A DNA stretch of 64,000 bases from Ornithinibacter aureus (GTDB taxonomy: Bacteria > Actinomycetota > Actinomycetes > Actinomycetales > Dermatophilaceae), in NCBI RefSeq assembly GCF_009858245.1, contig NZ_VMSB01000001.1:434001-498000 (forward strand), in the 5' to 3' direction. Within the stretch, counting starts at the first letter, position 1. Each line of letters opens with the position of its first letter. Positions 1-8,962 of the stretch are shown piece after piece. The notes below the pieces were generated by a model, which ran no database searches, was not told where the DNA came from, and saw only the letters and a program-made list of their open reading frames with translations. A program made the position numbers and the translations under genes.

Positions 1-693
1 GCCGCCGACGTGTGGCTCGACAACGAGGGCACCCCCGAGGCGTTGCGGGCCGCGGTCATGCGGTTGTGGCACGAGCGGATCGAGCCCTTCGACCTCAACC
101 TGACCCACGGCATCCGATCGCGGTTGTCCCACCCGACGATCTCCGCGCCGGACCCGACGTGGCCAGCGCAGGCGGCCCGCCTGGTCGCCCGCATCCGGCA
201 CGCCGTCGGCGACGTCGCGGTGACGCTGGACCACATCGGCTCCACCGCGGTGCCGGGGCTGGTCGCCAAGGACGTCATCGACCTCCAGGTGGGGGTCACC
301 TCGCTCGCGGACGCAGACACGCCGCAGTTCGTCGCGGCGATGGCTGCCGCGGGGTTCGTGCGGGCCGAGGGCAACTGGTTCGACAACGGCAAGGACGGTG
401 CGCCGTGGCCCAAACGGTTCCACGGGTCGTGCGACCCCGGCCGGGTCGCCCACGTCCATGTCCGCGAGGTGGGCTCACCCGGCTGGACCTGGGCGCTGAT
501 GTTCCGCGACTGGCTGCGGGCCGATCCGCACGAGCGGGCCTCGTACGCCAGCATGAAGACCGAGCTCGCCGCGAAGGCGGGCTCGATCGAGCACTACGTC
601 GACGGCAAGGAGCCCTGGTTCGGCGCCGCTGACCTGCGCGCTCGCACGTGGGCCGAATCCACCGGCTGGGCGCCGCCTGCGGTGCGGGGCTGA
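1..693 (+). CDS. coaE: Dephospho-CoA kinase C-terminus fused to GrpB (UPF0157) domain, 5' truncated by window
   Basis: The frame is open from base 1, so the N-terminal kinase part lies outside the window. The first residues ([16 protein letters not shown], then [13 protein letters not shown]) fit the end of a CoaE kinase domain, which phosphorylates dephospho-CoA in the last step of coenzyme A synthesis. From about residue 45 onward the protein is a GrpB/UPF0157 domain, a nucleotidyltransferase-fold family, with the typical [20 protein letters not shown] stretch. CoaE-GrpB fusions are known in actinobacteria; the role of the GrpB part is not established. It ends in TGA 55 bases before uvrB. 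Identification of GrpB is firm; the CoaE assignment rests on the short visible tail. Confidence 0.8.
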   Translation, partial: AADVWLDNEGTPEALRAAVMRLWHERIEPFDLNLTHGIRSRLSHPTISAPDPTWPAQAARLVARIRHAVGDVAVTLDHIGSTAVPGLVAKDVIDLQVGVTSLADADTPQFVAAMAAAGFVRAEGNWFDNGKDGAPWPKRFHGSCDPGRVAHVHVREVGSPGWTWALMFRDWLRADPHERASYASMKTELAAKAGSIEHYVDGKEPWFGAADLRARTWAESTGWAPPAVRG

Positions 694-719
694 GGAGCGG
701 CGACTCGCTACCGGGCCGG

Positions 720-742
720 CTGTCGGTGGCTCGGCATACCGT
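720..742 (+). promoter_or_regulatory. PafBC/RecA-NDp-type DNA-damage promoter of uvrB
   Basis: CTGTCGGTG at 720-728, eight bases, then the -10 TACCGT at 737-742. Six bases later comes the uvrB ATG, so the transcript should be leaderless. It matches the mycobacterial RecA-independent damage motif (tTGTCRGTG-N8-TAnnnT, from memory) and is repeated with identical spacing at uvrA and uvrC. Confidence 0.75.
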
Positions 743-748
743 AGTGCC

Positions 749-2860
749 ATGCGTCCGACGACAGATCTGCAGCGCCGCGTGGCGCCCTTCGAGGTGGTCT
801 CCGACTTCGAGCCTGCCGGTGACCAGCCCCAGGCCATCGCCGACCTGGCACGGCGGGTGCGTGCGGGAGAGCAGGACACCGTCCTGCTCGGTGCGACGGG
901 CACCGGCAAGTCGGCCACGACCGCTTGGCTGATCGAGGAGGTCCAGCGGCCGACGTTGGTCATGGCACCGAACAAGACCCTGGCGGCGCAGCTGGCCAAC
1001 GAGTTCCGTGAGCTGTTGCCGAACAACGCCGTCGAGTACTTCGTCAGCTACTACGACTACTTCCAGCCCGAGGCATACGTCCCGCAGACCGACACCTACA
1101 TCGAGAAGGACTCCTCGATCAACGACGAGGTCGAGCGGCTGCGGCACAGTGCCACGAACTCGCTGCTGACGCGGCGTGACGTCATCGTGGTGGCGTCGGT
1201 GTCCTGCATCTACGGCCTCGGCACGCCGCAGGAGTACGTCGACCGGATGGTCCGGTTGCGCGTTGGTGACGAGGTGCCTCGTGACGACCTGCTGCGCAAG
1301 TTCGTCCAGATGCAGTACACGCGCAACGACCTGGCCTTCACCCGCGGCACCTTCCGGGTCCGCGGTGACACCGTCGAGATCATCCCGATGTACGAGGAGC
1401 TCGCGGTGCGCATCGAGTTCTTCGGTGACGAGGTCGAGGCGATCTACACCCTGCACCCGCTGACCGGTGAGGTCGTGCGCGAAGAGTCGGAGATGTACGT
1501 CTTCCCCGCCTCGCACTACGTCGCCGGCCCGGAACGCATGGAGCGGGCGATCGCCGGCATCGAGAGCGAGCTGGAGCAGCAGCTCGCCCTCTTCGAGCGC
1601 CAGGGCAAGCTGCTTGAGGCCCAGCGGCTGCGGATGCGCACGACGTACGACATCGAGATGATGCGCCAGGTCGGATCGTGCTCGGGCATCGAGAACTACT
1701 CGATGCACATCGACGGCCGACTCCCGGGCACGGCCCCGAACTGTCTGCTCGACTACTTCCCCGAGGACTTCCTGCTCGTCATCGACGAGTCGCACGTGAC
1801 CGTGCCGCAGATCGGCGCGATGTACGAGGGCGATGCCTCTCGCAAGCGCACCTTGGTCGATCACGGTTTCCGGCTGCCCTCGGCGATGGACAACCGCCCC
1901 CTGAAGTGGGAGGAGTTCCTCGAGCGCATCGGTCAGACCGTCTACCTGTCGGCCACCCCGGGCGCCTACGAGCTGGCCAAGGCCACCGGTGTCGTCGAGC
2001 AGATCATCCGGCCGACGGGTCTGATCGACCCCGAGATCATCCTCAAGCCCACCAAGGGCCAGATCGACGACCTGCTGCACGAGATCCGCACCCGCGCCGA
2101 CAAGGACGAGCGGGTGCTGGTCACGACGCTGACCAAGAAGATGGCCGAGGACCTCACCGATTACCTGCTCGACAAGGGCGTGCGGGTGCGTTACCTGCAC
2201 TCCGACATCGACACGCTGCGACGGGTGGAACTGCTGCGTGAACTGCGGCTGGGGGAGTTCGACGTCCTCGTCGGCATCAACCTGCTCCGCGAGGGGCTCG
2301 ACCTGCCTGAGGTCTCCCTCGTGGCGATCCTCGATGCCGACAAGGAGGGGTTCCTGCGTTCGAGCCGCAGCCTCATCCAGACGATCGGGCGCGCGGCGCG
2401 CAACGTCTCCGGCCAGGTGCACATGTACGCCGACAAGGTGACCCCGTCGATGGCCGAGGCGGTCGAGGAGACGACCCGGCGCCGGGAGAAGCAGATCGCC
2501 TACAACCTCGAGCGCGGCATCGACCCCCAGCCGCTGCGCAAGAAGATCGCCGACATCACCGACATGCTGGGCCGCGAGGATGCCGACACCCAGGAGCTCC
2601 TGGGCTCCGGGCGGGCGCAGTCACGCGGCAAGAGCGACGGCGGTCGTGGCGGCCGCGGGGCGGCCGCGGCCGATGCATCGCTGGCCGCCCGTCGAACCGG
2701 CCCGGTCGCCGCCAGTGACCTCGCCGCACTCATCCAGGAACTGAGCACGCAGATGCACCAGGCCGCGGCCGACCTCCACTTCGAACTCGCGGCCCGGCTC
2801 CGGGACGAGGTCGGCGACCTCAAGAAGGAGCTGCGGCAGATGAGCGAGGCGACCAAGTAG
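749..2860 (+). CDS. uvrB: Excinuclease ABC subunit UvrB
   Basis: 703-residue DNA helicase-like subunit of the UvrABC nucleotide excision repair complex. UvrA loads it at lesions and it then recruits UvrC for dual incision. Walker A is GATGTGKS at residues 48-55, followed by the beta-hairpin region [20 protein letters not shown]. The DESH box is in [11 protein letters not shown], and the helicase motif QTIGRAARN lies in the C-terminal half. The protein ends in a UVR motif (about residues 660-695) that pairs with UvrC. An Arg/Gly/Ala-rich linker (RGGRGAAAA) precedes the UVR motif. The ATG at 749 is chosen because the -10 box lies six bases upstream and the sequence matches the family start. uvrA lies 6 kb and uvrC 16 kb downstream. 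Confidence 0.97.
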   Translation: MRPTTDLQRRVAPFEVVSDFEPAGDQPQAIADLARRVRAGEQDTVLLGATGTGKSATTAWLIEEVQRPTLVMAPNKTLAAQLANEFRELLPNNAVEYFVSYYDYFQPEAYVPQTDTYIEKDSSINDEVERLRHSATNSLLTRRDVIVVASVSCIYGLGTPQEYVDRMVRLRVGDEVPRDDLLRKFVQMQYTRNDLAFTRGTFRVRGDTVEIIPMYEELAVRIEFFGDEVEAIYTLHPLTGEVVREESEMYVFPASHYVAGPERMERAIAGIESELEQQLALFERQGKLLEAQRLRMRTTYDIEMMRQVGSCSGIENYSMHIDGRLPGTAPNCLLDYFPEDFLLVIDESHVTVPQIGAMYEGDASRKRTLVDHGFRLPSAMDNRPLKWEEFLERIGQTVYLSATPGAYELAKATGVVEQIIRPTGLIDPEIILKPTKGQIDDLLHEIRTRADKDERVLVTTLTKKMAEDLTDYLLDKGVRVRYLHSDIDTLRRVELLRELRLGEFDVLVGINLLREGLDLPEVSLVAILDADKEGFLRSSRSLIQTIGRAARNVSGQVHMYADKVTPSMAEAVEETTRRREKQIAYNLERGIDPQPLRKKIADITDMLGREDADTQELLGSGRAQSRGKSDGGRGGRGAAAADASLAARRTGPVAASDLAALIQELSTQMHQAAADLHFELAARLRDEVGDLKKELRQMSEATK

Positions 2861-2910
2861 ACGCCCTGAGCACGTCCACCAGGGAGGCGCGCTGAGCCGG
2901 TCTGCCACGC

Positions 2911-2950
2911 GGCCGCGCTGAGCGCGGCCCGCGGCTCGCTCAGCGTGGCC
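2911..2950. terminator. Hairpin between convergent uvrB and ppc
   Basis: A 14-bp stem pairs 2911-2924 (GGCCGCGCTGAGCG) with 2937-2950 (CGCTCAGCGTGGCC, one G-T pair) around a 12-base loop. It sits between the two convergent stop codons and could end transcription in both directions. There is no T-run, which is common in actinobacterial terminators. Confidence 0.6.
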
Positions 2951-2965
2951 CGCGGCTCGCTCAGC
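2924..2965. repeat. Two tandem 21-bp units at the ppc 3' end
   Basis: 2924-2944 and 2945-2965 are the same 21-mer (GYGGCCCGCGGCTCGCTCAGC) with one difference. The second copy contains the ppc stop codon (2961-2963), so the repeat overlaps both the coding end and the right arm of the hairpin at 2911-2950. Confidence 0.8.
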
Positions 2966-5618
2966 CGGTGTTCTGCAACCCCGCTGCCAGCCCGTTGATG
3001 GTGAGCAGCAGGGGCCGCTTCCACCCCGCCGCGGTCTCCTCGCCGTGCTCACGGATCTCTCTCAGGCCGCGCAGCTGGAGGTGGCTGAGCATGTCGACGA
3101 ACGGGCGACGCAGCCGGACCGCGGTGTGCAGGTGTGGCTTGCGGGCGAGCATCTCGTCCTGGTCGAGCAGGCTGAGCACCTCGCGGCGGGTGCGCGCGAG
3201 TTCGTCGAGCACCCGCTCGGCGAGGTCGGGCCGACCGCCGAGCTCGAGGAACCGTGCTGCCAGCCTGTCGTCAGTCTTGGCCAGGCTCATCTCCGCGACG
3301 TCGACGAGTGCGGCGAAGACCGGCCACTCGCGGTACGCCTCCCGTGCCAGGTCCGGGTCGCCCAGGGCCTCGAGCCCGCTGCCGAGGCCGTACCACCCCG
3401 GCAGGTTGACCCGGGTCATCGACCAGGCGAACACCCACGGGATCGCCCGCAGGTCCTCGAGGCTGCGACCGCTCTCGGTGCCGCTGCGGCGGCTCGGCCG
3501 CGACCCGAGGCGCAGGTCCGCGAGCAGGTCCAGTGGGCTGGACATGGCGAAGAAGTCGGCAAACCCGGGCTGCTCGACCAGTGCTCGGAAGGCCCGCTTG
3601 CTGGCGTCGTCGACAACTGCCGCGACATCCGTGTAGCGCAGCCGGGCCGCCTCCCGGGCGGCTGCGTGGGTGGGGCTGTCGGTGAGCAGCACCGCTGACG
3701 CCACGCGCTCGAGGTGTTGCTCGGCGATGCGGATGTCGGCGTACCTGGCGAAGATCACTTCACCCTGCTCGGTGACCTTGAAACGGCCGTCGACCGAACC
3801 CGACGGCTGGGCGGCGATCGCGCGGTGCAGCGGGCCGCCGCCACGACCGAGGGATCCCCCGCGGCCGTGGAACAGGGTCAGCGTGACCTCGTGGCGCGCC
3901 GCCCATTCGACGAGAGCCTGCTGGGCGCGGTGCAGGGCCAAGGTCGCCGAGGCCGGGCCGACGTCCTTGGCCGAGTCCGAGTACCCCAGCATGACCTCGA
4001 CCTCCCGGTCGACACCCTCGAGCCATGCCGCCGTCGACGACAGACCCATCCACTGCTCGAGGGTCGTGTCGGCGGCGTCGAGGTCCGCGCCGGTCTCGAA
4101 CAGCGGGACGACATCGAGGGCGAGCGGCCGCGAGCCGACGGCGAGCCGGGCGAGGGCTCGTACGGCGACGAGGTCACCGGCGCTCTGGCTGAACGAGACG
4201 ATGTAGCGGCCGCAGCTGCGCTGACCCCAGCGCTGCTGCAACCACGACATGACGCGCAACGTGTCGAGCACCTCGCGGGTCGTCGCACTTGCTGCGGCGG
4301 TGAGTTCGGGCCAGCCGTTGACCGCGAGGTCGTCGAGGAACGCAGCGTCCGCGGCGGCCACAGCCGGGTCGGTGACCTGACCGGGCAGCAGGGAGATCAG
4401 CTCGGTGAGCGCGGCGCGGTGCACGGCACTGTGCTGGCGCACCTCGAGCTCGGCGAGGTGGAAGCCGAAGGTCTGAAGCATCCACACCACGTCCTGGAGC
4501 TCGCCGCGTGCGGCCCGGGCGTCGCCGGCGGAGACGAGCGACTCCTGCACGAGCACGAGGTCCGCGAGGGCCTCGTCCGGGCCGGAGTACGCCAGCCCCG
4601 CCTGCTCCCGGCGCGTCGCGTCGAGCCGGGCGGCCACGACGAGCAGCTTCTGCCGGTGCGGCTCGCGCGGGGAGTCCTTGCTGATCTCGGCGAGCAGCCT
4701 GGGGTGGCTGGCCGCGTCGTTGGCCAGCGCGTCCCGCAGCGTTGCGGTCGGGGGAGTGGACTCCTCGTCCACGGTGATCATCCGGGCGACCCGGTCGACG
4801 GCCTCGTGCAGGATCTGCAGGGCCTGGTCGGCGTGAGCCGCGACGGTCTCGCGGGTCACCTCGGCCGTGACGAAGGGGTTGCCGTCGCGATCCCCACCCA
4901 CCCACGAACCGAAGCGGACCACCGGGGGCAACGCGGCGGCATCCGATGCCTCGCCACCCAGGGCAGCCTCCACGGCCCGCTGGAACTGCGGGACCGCGTG
5001 CACGAGGGACTGGCTGAAGACCGTCAGCACGGTCTTGACCTCGTCGGAGGGAGTGGGGCGGGTGATGCGCAGGGTCGAGGTGCGCTGGAGGATGTCGATG
5101 TCGTCGAGCATGCGGCGTCGGGAGTCGGCGCGCTCCGACGGGCCCGACTCGGGGTCGTCGTGGACGTCCAGGTGGGCCGCGATGCGCCGCAGGGCGGACG
5201 CCACCGCACGGCGCCGGGCCTCGGTCGGGTGGGCCGTGAGCACCGGGTGGATCCGCATGGCCGCGATCCGGGCTCGGGCGTCCGACCCCGCCGCCGCGAC
5301 GTCCGCGATCGCGGGGCCGATGTCGCCGGTCTCGGCGCTGCCACCGAACTCGCCGTCCTCGCGCCGCACCGACCGGGCACGATGCCGTTCCTCGGCGAGG
5401 TTGGTCAGGTGCAGGTGCACGGTGAGCAGCCGGGCGATGAGCTCTGCGGTCTGCGGGTCGAGGCTGTTGACGAGTTCGGCGGGCGCCTCGGGGTCCTCGG
5501 AGCGGCACCGCGCCTCGAGGGCGTCGGTGATCTCCAGCAGGTCTCCGCGGCCGGACTCCAGGATGACCTGCCGGTGCAGGCTGGTGAGCAGGGACAGGTC
5601 GTCGAGCATGCTGGCCAT
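2961..5618 (-). CDS. ppc: Phosphoenolpyruvate carboxylase
   Basis: 885-residue anaplerotic enzyme that carboxylates PEP with bicarbonate to oxaloacetate, replenishing the TCA cycle. Visible signatures are the catalytic-His box LTAHPTEARRR, the loop GSWVGGDRDGNPFVT, the FHGRGGSLGRGGGP active-site loop, and the invariant C-terminal QNTG. Length fits the bacterial family (about 880-950). The start at 5618 is supported by a TAGGCT box exactly six bases upstream. An internal ATG three codons later (MLDDLS) is possible but lies too close to that box. It is convergent with uvrB and divergent from the TerC gene. Confidence 0.97.
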   Translation of the reverse strand: MASMLDDLSLLTSLHRQVILESGRGDLLEITDALEARCRSEDPEAPAELVNSLDPQTAELIARLLTVHLHLTNLAEERHRARSVRREDGEFGGSAETGDIGPAIADVAAAGSDARARIAAMRIHPVLTAHPTEARRRAVASALRRIAAHLDVHDDPESGPSERADSRRRMLDDIDILQRTSTLRITRPTPSDEVKTVLTVFSQSLVHAVPQFQRAVEAALGGEASDAAALPPVVRFGSWVGGDRDGNPFVTAEVTRETVAAHADQALQILHEAVDRVARMITVDEESTPPTATLRDALANDAASHPRLLAEISKDSPREPHRQKLLVVAARLDATRREQAGLAYSGPDEALADLVLVQESLVSAGDARAARGELQDVVWMLQTFGFHLAELEVRQHSAVHRAALTELISLLPGQVTDPAVAAADAAFLDDLAVNGWPELTAAASATTREVLDTLRVMSWLQQRWGQRSCGRYIVSFSQSAGDLVAVRALARLAVGSRPLALDVVPLFETGADLDAADTTLEQWMGLSSTAAWLEGVDREVEVMLGYSDSAKDVGPASATLALHRAQQALVEWAARHEVTLTLFHGRGGSLGRGGGPLHRAIAAQPSGSVDGRFKVTEQGEVIFARYADIRIAEQHLERVASAVLLTDSPTHAAAREAARLRYTDVAAVVDDASKRAFRALVEQPGFADFFAMSSPLDLLADLRLGSRPSRRSGTESGRSLEDLRAIPWVFAWSMTRVNLPGWYGLGSGLEALGDPDLAREAYREWPVFAALVDVAEMSLAKTDDRLAARFLELGGRPDLAERVLDELARTRREVLSLLDQDEMLARKPHLHTAVRLRRPFVDMLSHLQLRGLREIREHGEETAAGWKRPLLLTINGLAAGLQNTG

Positions 5619-5624
5619 GGCTTC

Positions 5625-5630
5625 AGCCTA
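5625..5630 (-). promoter_or_regulatory. Leaderless -10 box of ppc
   Basis: TAGGCT on the minus strand ends six bases before the ppc ATG, leaving no room for a ribosome binding site. Confidence 0.55.
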
Positions 5631-5672
5631 GGGTCGATCGGACACGGGAGGCCGAGAGCGTTCGCTCCTCGG

Positions 5673-5678
5673 TAGACT
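5673..5678 (+). promoter_or_regulatory. Leaderless -10 box of the TerC gene
   Basis: TAGACT, six bases before the GTG at 5685. The transcript would begin at or next to the start codon, so no riboswitch (such as the manganese-sensing one of some TerC/Alx genes) can precede it. Confidence 0.55.
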
Positions 5679-5684
5679 CCGCGA

Positions 5685-6722
5685 GTGATTCCAGCGATGC
5701 TTCCGGCTGCCACCCCGTCCCTCGACCTCGACCCATGGGTGTGGTGGGTGACGATCGGCATCGCGGTTGCGGTTCTCGTCTTCGACGTCATCTGGATCGC
5801 CCGCAACCCCCACCGGCCCTCCAACAAGGAGACCGGCATCGCGCTCACCATCTACATCGGCGCGGCCATCCTCTTCGGGCTGGGCATGTGGTACTTCGCT
5901 GGCGGTCAGCTGGCGGGCGAGTTCTTCGCGGGCTGGTTGACGGAGTACTCGCTCTCGGTGGACAACCTGTTCATCTTCCTGTTGATCATGGCCAAGTTCG
6001 CCGTGCCGGAGAAGTTGCAGCAGTTCGCCCTGATGATCGGCATCATCATCGCGATCGTCCTGCGCGGGCTGTTCATCTGGCTCGGCGCTGCCGCCATCAA
6101 CAACTTCAGCTGGGTCTTCTACATCTTCGGCGCGTTCCTCATCTACACCGCCATCAAGCTCGCCCGCGAAGGTGAGAGTGATGACGAGGAGTACGAGGAG
6201 AACCGCTTCATGAAGGCGGTCGAGCGCTTCTTCCCGGCGACGCAGGCCTACCACGGCACGAAGATGTTCATCATCGAGAACGGCAAGCGCCTCGCGACCC
6301 CGCTCTTCTTCGTCATCGTCGCGCTCGGCACGACCGACCTGCTCTTCGCCCTGGACTCCATCCCCGCGATCTACGGCCTGACCCGTGAGCCCTACATCGT
6401 GCTCGTGGCGAACCTGTTCGCCCTGATGGGTCTGCGCCAGCTGTACTTCCTGCTCGGTGGCCTGCTCACCAAGCTCGTGTACCTCAGCCTGGGTCTGGCC
6501 GTGCTGCTCGCGTTCATCGGCGTCAAGCTGCTGTTGCACGCCCTGCACGAGAACGAGCTGCCGTTCATCAACGGTGGCGAGCACGTTCTGGTCCCGGAGA
6601 TCCCGATCTGGATGTCGCTCGGTGCCATCGTCGTCATCCTCGGCACCACCACCGTGGCCAGCCTGTGGAAGACCCGCAAGGACGAGCGCGAGCGCATCGC
6701 CGGCGGTCCCACTGGCAGCTAG
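5685..6722 (+). CDS. TerC-family integral membrane protein (TerC/Alx type)
   Basis: 345 residues with about nine hydrophobic segments. The TerC signatures EYSLSVDNLFIFLLIM (around residue 86) and FALDSIPAIYGLTREPYIV (around residue 225) carry the membrane-embedded acidic residues of the family. An acidic loop (ESDDEEYEENRF) lies between the two halves. Family members are tied to metal export or protection, notably manganese in Alx/MntP-like contexts and tellurite resistance, but the substrate here cannot be read from sequence. GTG 5685 is preferred over ATG 5697 because of the -10 box six bases upstream. Its stop shares CTAG with the stop of the convergent exporter gene. Confidence 0.9.
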   Translation: MIPAMLPAATPSLDLDPWVWWVTIGIAVAVLVFDVIWIARNPHRPSNKETGIALTIYIGAAILFGLGMWYFAGGQLAGEFFAGWLTEYSLSVDNLFIFLLIMAKFAVPEKLQQFALMIGIIIAIVLRGLFIWLGAAAINNFSWVFYIFGAFLIYTAIKLAREGESDDEEYEENRFMKAVERFFPATQAYHGTKMFIIENGKRLATPLFFVIVALGTTDLLFALDSIPAIYGLTREPYIVLVANLFALMGLRQLYFLLGGLLTKLVYLSLGLAVLLAFIGVKLLLHALHENELPFINGGEHVLVPEIPIWMSLGAIVVILGTTTVASLWKTRKDERERIAGGPTGS

Positions 6723-7600
6723 GTACTGGCTGCCTCAGCGGGGTCCGGCTTCTGGCGCGCGCCGAGCCCGAGCACCAGCGTCGAGGCCGCGACCACCAGG
6801 GCCATGCCCACGAGCTGCGTCGGCGAGAGCACCTGGCCGAGGACGAGCAGCCCCGCCAGCGCGGCGAAGGCCGGTTCGAGGCTGAGCAGGATGCCGAAGA
6901 CCTTCGCGCTCAGCCTCCGCAGCGCCAGCAGCTCGAGTGAGTAGGGCAGGACCGACGAGAGCACAGCGATGCCGAACGCCTTGAGGAGAATGTCCGGCGA
7001 CCAGCTGGGGGCGCTGGTGATGCCGAGCGGCAGCGTGACGACGGTGGCCACCACCATGGCGAGCGCCAACCCCTCGAGCTTCGGGAACTCACCCCCGGTG
7101 CGCCCGGCGAGCACGATGTAGGCCGCCCAGAAGGCACCGGCCAGCAGCGCAAGCGCGATCCCGGTCTTCTCGAGGTCGGCAAACGGGGTGCTCAGTGCCT
7201 CGGAGATGAGCACGACCCCAGCGGCTGCGGCAGTGACCGCGACGGCATCCACCCATCGGCGCGATAGCGCCGCCGCGAGGCTGAGGGGGCCGATGAACTC
7301 GATGGTCACCGCGACCCCGATCGGCAGATGGGCCAGCGAGCTGTAGAAGGTGAAGTTCATCAGGCCGAGGGCGACACCGAACGCGATCACCGTGAGCCAG
7401 GCGCGACGCGAGTGCCCTCGCCAGCGGGGGCGGACGAAGACCAGCAACAGGGCGCTGGCGAAGAGCAGGCGCAGAACGACGGACCCGCCGGCGCCGATCA
7501 GCGGCACGAGCGTGGCGGCCAACGCCCCGCCGAACTGCACCGAGACGATGCCAGCGAGCACGAGGAGGGGTGCGGGGACCCGGTCTGCTGCGCTCGTCAC
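6719..7600 (-). CDS. EamA/RhtA-type drug-metabolite transporter
   Basis: 293-residue protein with about ten predicted membrane helices in two EamA halves, the fold of ten-helix metabolite exporters such as RhtA (threonine/homoserine). Typical stretches are VTIEFIGPLSLAAAL at the end of the first half and ALRRLSAKVFGILLSLEPAFAAL in the second, the latter close to RhtA. Probable job: efflux of an amino acid or similar small molecule; substrate unknown. GTG 7600 is set by a TAGCCT box six bases upstream. The 3' end overlaps the TerC gene by four bases in convergent orientation. Confidence 0.88.
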   Translation of the reverse strand: MTSAADRVPAPLLVLAGIVSVQFGGALAATLVPLIGAGGSVVLRLLFASALLLVFVRPRWRGHSRRAWLTVIAFGVALGLMNFTFYSSLAHLPIGVAVTIEFIGPLSLAAALSRRWVDAVAVTAAAAGVVLISEALSTPFADLEKTGIALALLAGAFWAAYIVLAGRTGGEFPKLEGLALAMVVATVVTLPLGITSAPSWSPDILLKAFGIAVLSSVLPYSLELLALRRLSAKVFGILLSLEPAFAALAGLLVLGQVLSPTQLVGMALVVAASTLVLGLGARQKPDPAEAAST

Positions 7601-7606
7601 CGCGTC

Positions 7607-7612
7607 AGGCTA
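7607..7612 (-). promoter_or_regulatory. Leaderless -10 box of the EamA gene
   Basis: TAGCCT on the minus strand, six bases before the GTG start at 7600. Confidence 0.5.
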
Positions 7613-7616
7613 GTCC

Positions 7617-8279
7617 TCACCAGCCGCGCTCGCGCCACTCGTCGAGGTGTGGTCGCTCCGCACCGATGGTGCCGTCGTCACCGTGCCCCGGGTAGAACCA
7701 GGTGTCGTCGTCGTGGGTGGCGAACACCCGCTCGACGACGTCACGGTAGAGGGACTCGAAGCTCTGGCCGGGGTTCTTCGTATTGCCGACGCCACCGGGA
7801 AAGAGCGAGTCACCGGTGAAGAGGTGCGTGTGCCCGTCAGGGTCCGACCACGACAACGCCACCGACCCCGGGGTGTGGCCGCGCAGATGGATGACGTCGA
7901 GCTCGAGCTCTCCGACGGTCACGACGTCGCCGTGCCGCAGGCGGACGTCCGGCGCGTGGGGGAGGGCATCGGCATCCTCGGCCCCGGCATACGTCGCGGC
8001 GCCGGTCGCCCGGGCGACCTCTGCCAGGGCTCGGACGTGGTCCCAGTGCTGGTGCGTGGTCACGAGGTGCCCCAGCCGGCCGGTTCCCTCCCGGACGAGT
8101 CCCAGGCAGCGGTGGGCGTCATCGGCAGCGTCGATGAGCAGCTGTTCGCCGGTTGCCGTGCAGGTGATCAGGTAGACGTTGTTGTGCATCTCGGAGACCG
8201 ACATCTTGCGAATCGTGGCGCGGCCCAGCACCCGGGTGTCGGTCGGCCCGCCGGGGACCACGTGTCCGGTGTAGCTCAT
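7617..8279 (-). CDS. MBL-fold metallo-hydrolase (glyoxalase II-like)
   Basis: 220-residue metallo-beta-lactamase fold protein. The metal-binding motif THQHWDH (HxHxDH form) is at about residues 89-95. Later ligands appear in HLRGHTPGSVAL, FTGDSLFPGG and the final FYPGHGDDGTIG. The family includes thioester hydrolases of the glyoxalase II type; with mycothiol as the main thiol in actinobacteria, a mycothiol-thioester substrate is a reasonable guess, not shown. The ATG overlaps the stop of the upstream mycothiol-family gene by four bases, so the two are translationally coupled. M. tuberculosis also carries an MBL gene next to uvrA (recalled). Confidence 0.88.
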   Translation of the reverse strand: MSYTGHVVPGGPTDTRVLGRATIRKMSVSEMHNNVYLITCTATGEQLLIDAADDAHRCLGLVREGTGRLGHLVTTHQHWDHVRALAEVARATGAATYAGAEDADALPHAPDVRLRHGDVVTVGELELDVIHLRGHTPGSVALSWSDPDGHTHLFTGDSLFPGGVGNTKNPGQSFESLYRDVVERVFATHDDDTWFYPGHGDDGTIGAERPHLDEWRERGW

Positions 8280-8881
8280 GGTGTCCTCTCCGTTCGGATG
8301 CCGCGTGCGCGCCAGAGCAGGTCGGCCGCCAGTGCACGGTGCCGCTCGGTCTCGTGGAGCCGAGCTTCCTCGTCGGCAACAAAGAGCCGGACGAGCCAAG
8401 GCTCGACGTCGACGAAGGTGAAACCGGCATCGAGGTCGACGTGGTGGTAGACCACCTCGCGCAGCCGCAGGAAGGGGATGCGTGCGGCGCGCATGAGGTG
8501 CACGCCCGGTGTGCGGTCGAGCCGGATGCCGTGGTGCTCGGGTCCCAGCCGGGGCAGTGCCTCTGCGAGGGCCGCAGCACTGTGCTCGACGTCGGCGACC
8601 AGTTCTGCCAGGGGGCGGTCGGCGCCGGCATCGATGTCGGCGTCCCGGGCCTGGTCGCTGGTGTACATCGTCTCCCCGGTGCCGTCGACAGCGGCCCGCA
8701 CGAGGGCGGCCATCCCGTCGGCGTTGCGGGCGAGGTGGCTGAGCACGTGGGCTCGTGACCACCCCACGCACAGCGACGGCGAGGCTGCGTCGTCCAGGCT
8801 TCGCGCCGTGCCCAGCAGGAGATCGGTGTGGCTGTTCACGGCATCCACGAGCCGGGGGTCGTCGCGGGAGGTCGGGTCCAT
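8276..8881 (-). CDS. Maleylpyruvate isomerase family mycothiol-dependent enzyme (MDMPI N-terminal fold)
   Basis: 201 residues of the DinB/MDMPI four-helix type. The N-terminal [15 protein letters not shown] and the [18 protein letters not shown] segment (residues about 40-57) contain the His used for metal or thiol binding in this family. A further [14 protein letters not shown] motif carries the remaining histidines. Members act on mycothiol or as mycothiol-dependent isomerases and transferases; the actual substrate is unknown. The ATG at 8881 follows a TAGGTT box by six bases. It is the first gene of a two-gene unit with the metallo-hydrolase and is divergent from uvrA. Confidence 0.85.
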   Translation of the reverse strand: MDPTSRDDPRLVDAVNSHTDLLLGTARSLDDAASPSLCVGWSRAHVLSHLARNADGMAALVRAAVDGTGETMYTSDQARDADIDAGADRPLAELVADVEHSAAALAEALPRLGPEHHGIRLDRTPGVHLMRAARIPFLRLREVVYHHVDLDAGFTFVDVEPWLVRLFVADEEARLHETERHRALAADLLWRARGIRTERTP

Positions 8882-8887
8882 GGGGCG

Positions 8888-8893
8888 AACCTA
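8888..8893 (-). promoter_or_regulatory. Leaderless -10 box of the mycothiol-family gene
   Basis: TAGGTT on the minus strand, six bases before ATG 8881. Confidence 0.5.
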
Positions 8894-8932
8894 CTCCCGA
8901 CCACCGACCCTCGACAGGCTCCGATGAAGGGT

Positions 8933-8955
8933 CTGTCGGTGGCCCCACCTAGCAT
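8933..8955 (+). promoter_or_regulatory. PafBC/RecA-NDp-type DNA-damage promoter of uvrA
   Basis: CTGTCGGTG at 8933-8941, eight bases, then TAGCAT at 8950-8955. It is the same element and spacing as at uvrB; the eleven bases CTGTCGGTGGC are identical at both genes. The box overlaps the ATG at 8954, which argues for GTG 8963 as the true uvrA start. Confidence 0.75.
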
Positions 8956-8962
8956 GACGTGC

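Noticed and set aside
296-2422. Long antisense open frame opposite uvrB (about 700 codons).
   Set aside because: It mirrors uvrB through high-GC third positions, lacks family features and a start region. The same applies to 9932-12016 (opposite uvrA), 23571-26630 (opposite gap-pgk-tpiA) and 56281-58236 (opposite the ABC exporter).
3676-3700. CTGTCGGTG inside ppc as a further damage promoter.
   Set aside because: It is in coding sequence and no TANNNT stands eight bases downstream.
8954-8956. ATG as the uvrA start.
   Set aside because: It overlaps the TAGCAT -10 box of the damage-type promoter. A transcript from that box would begin near 8962, so GTG 8963 is the first usable codon.
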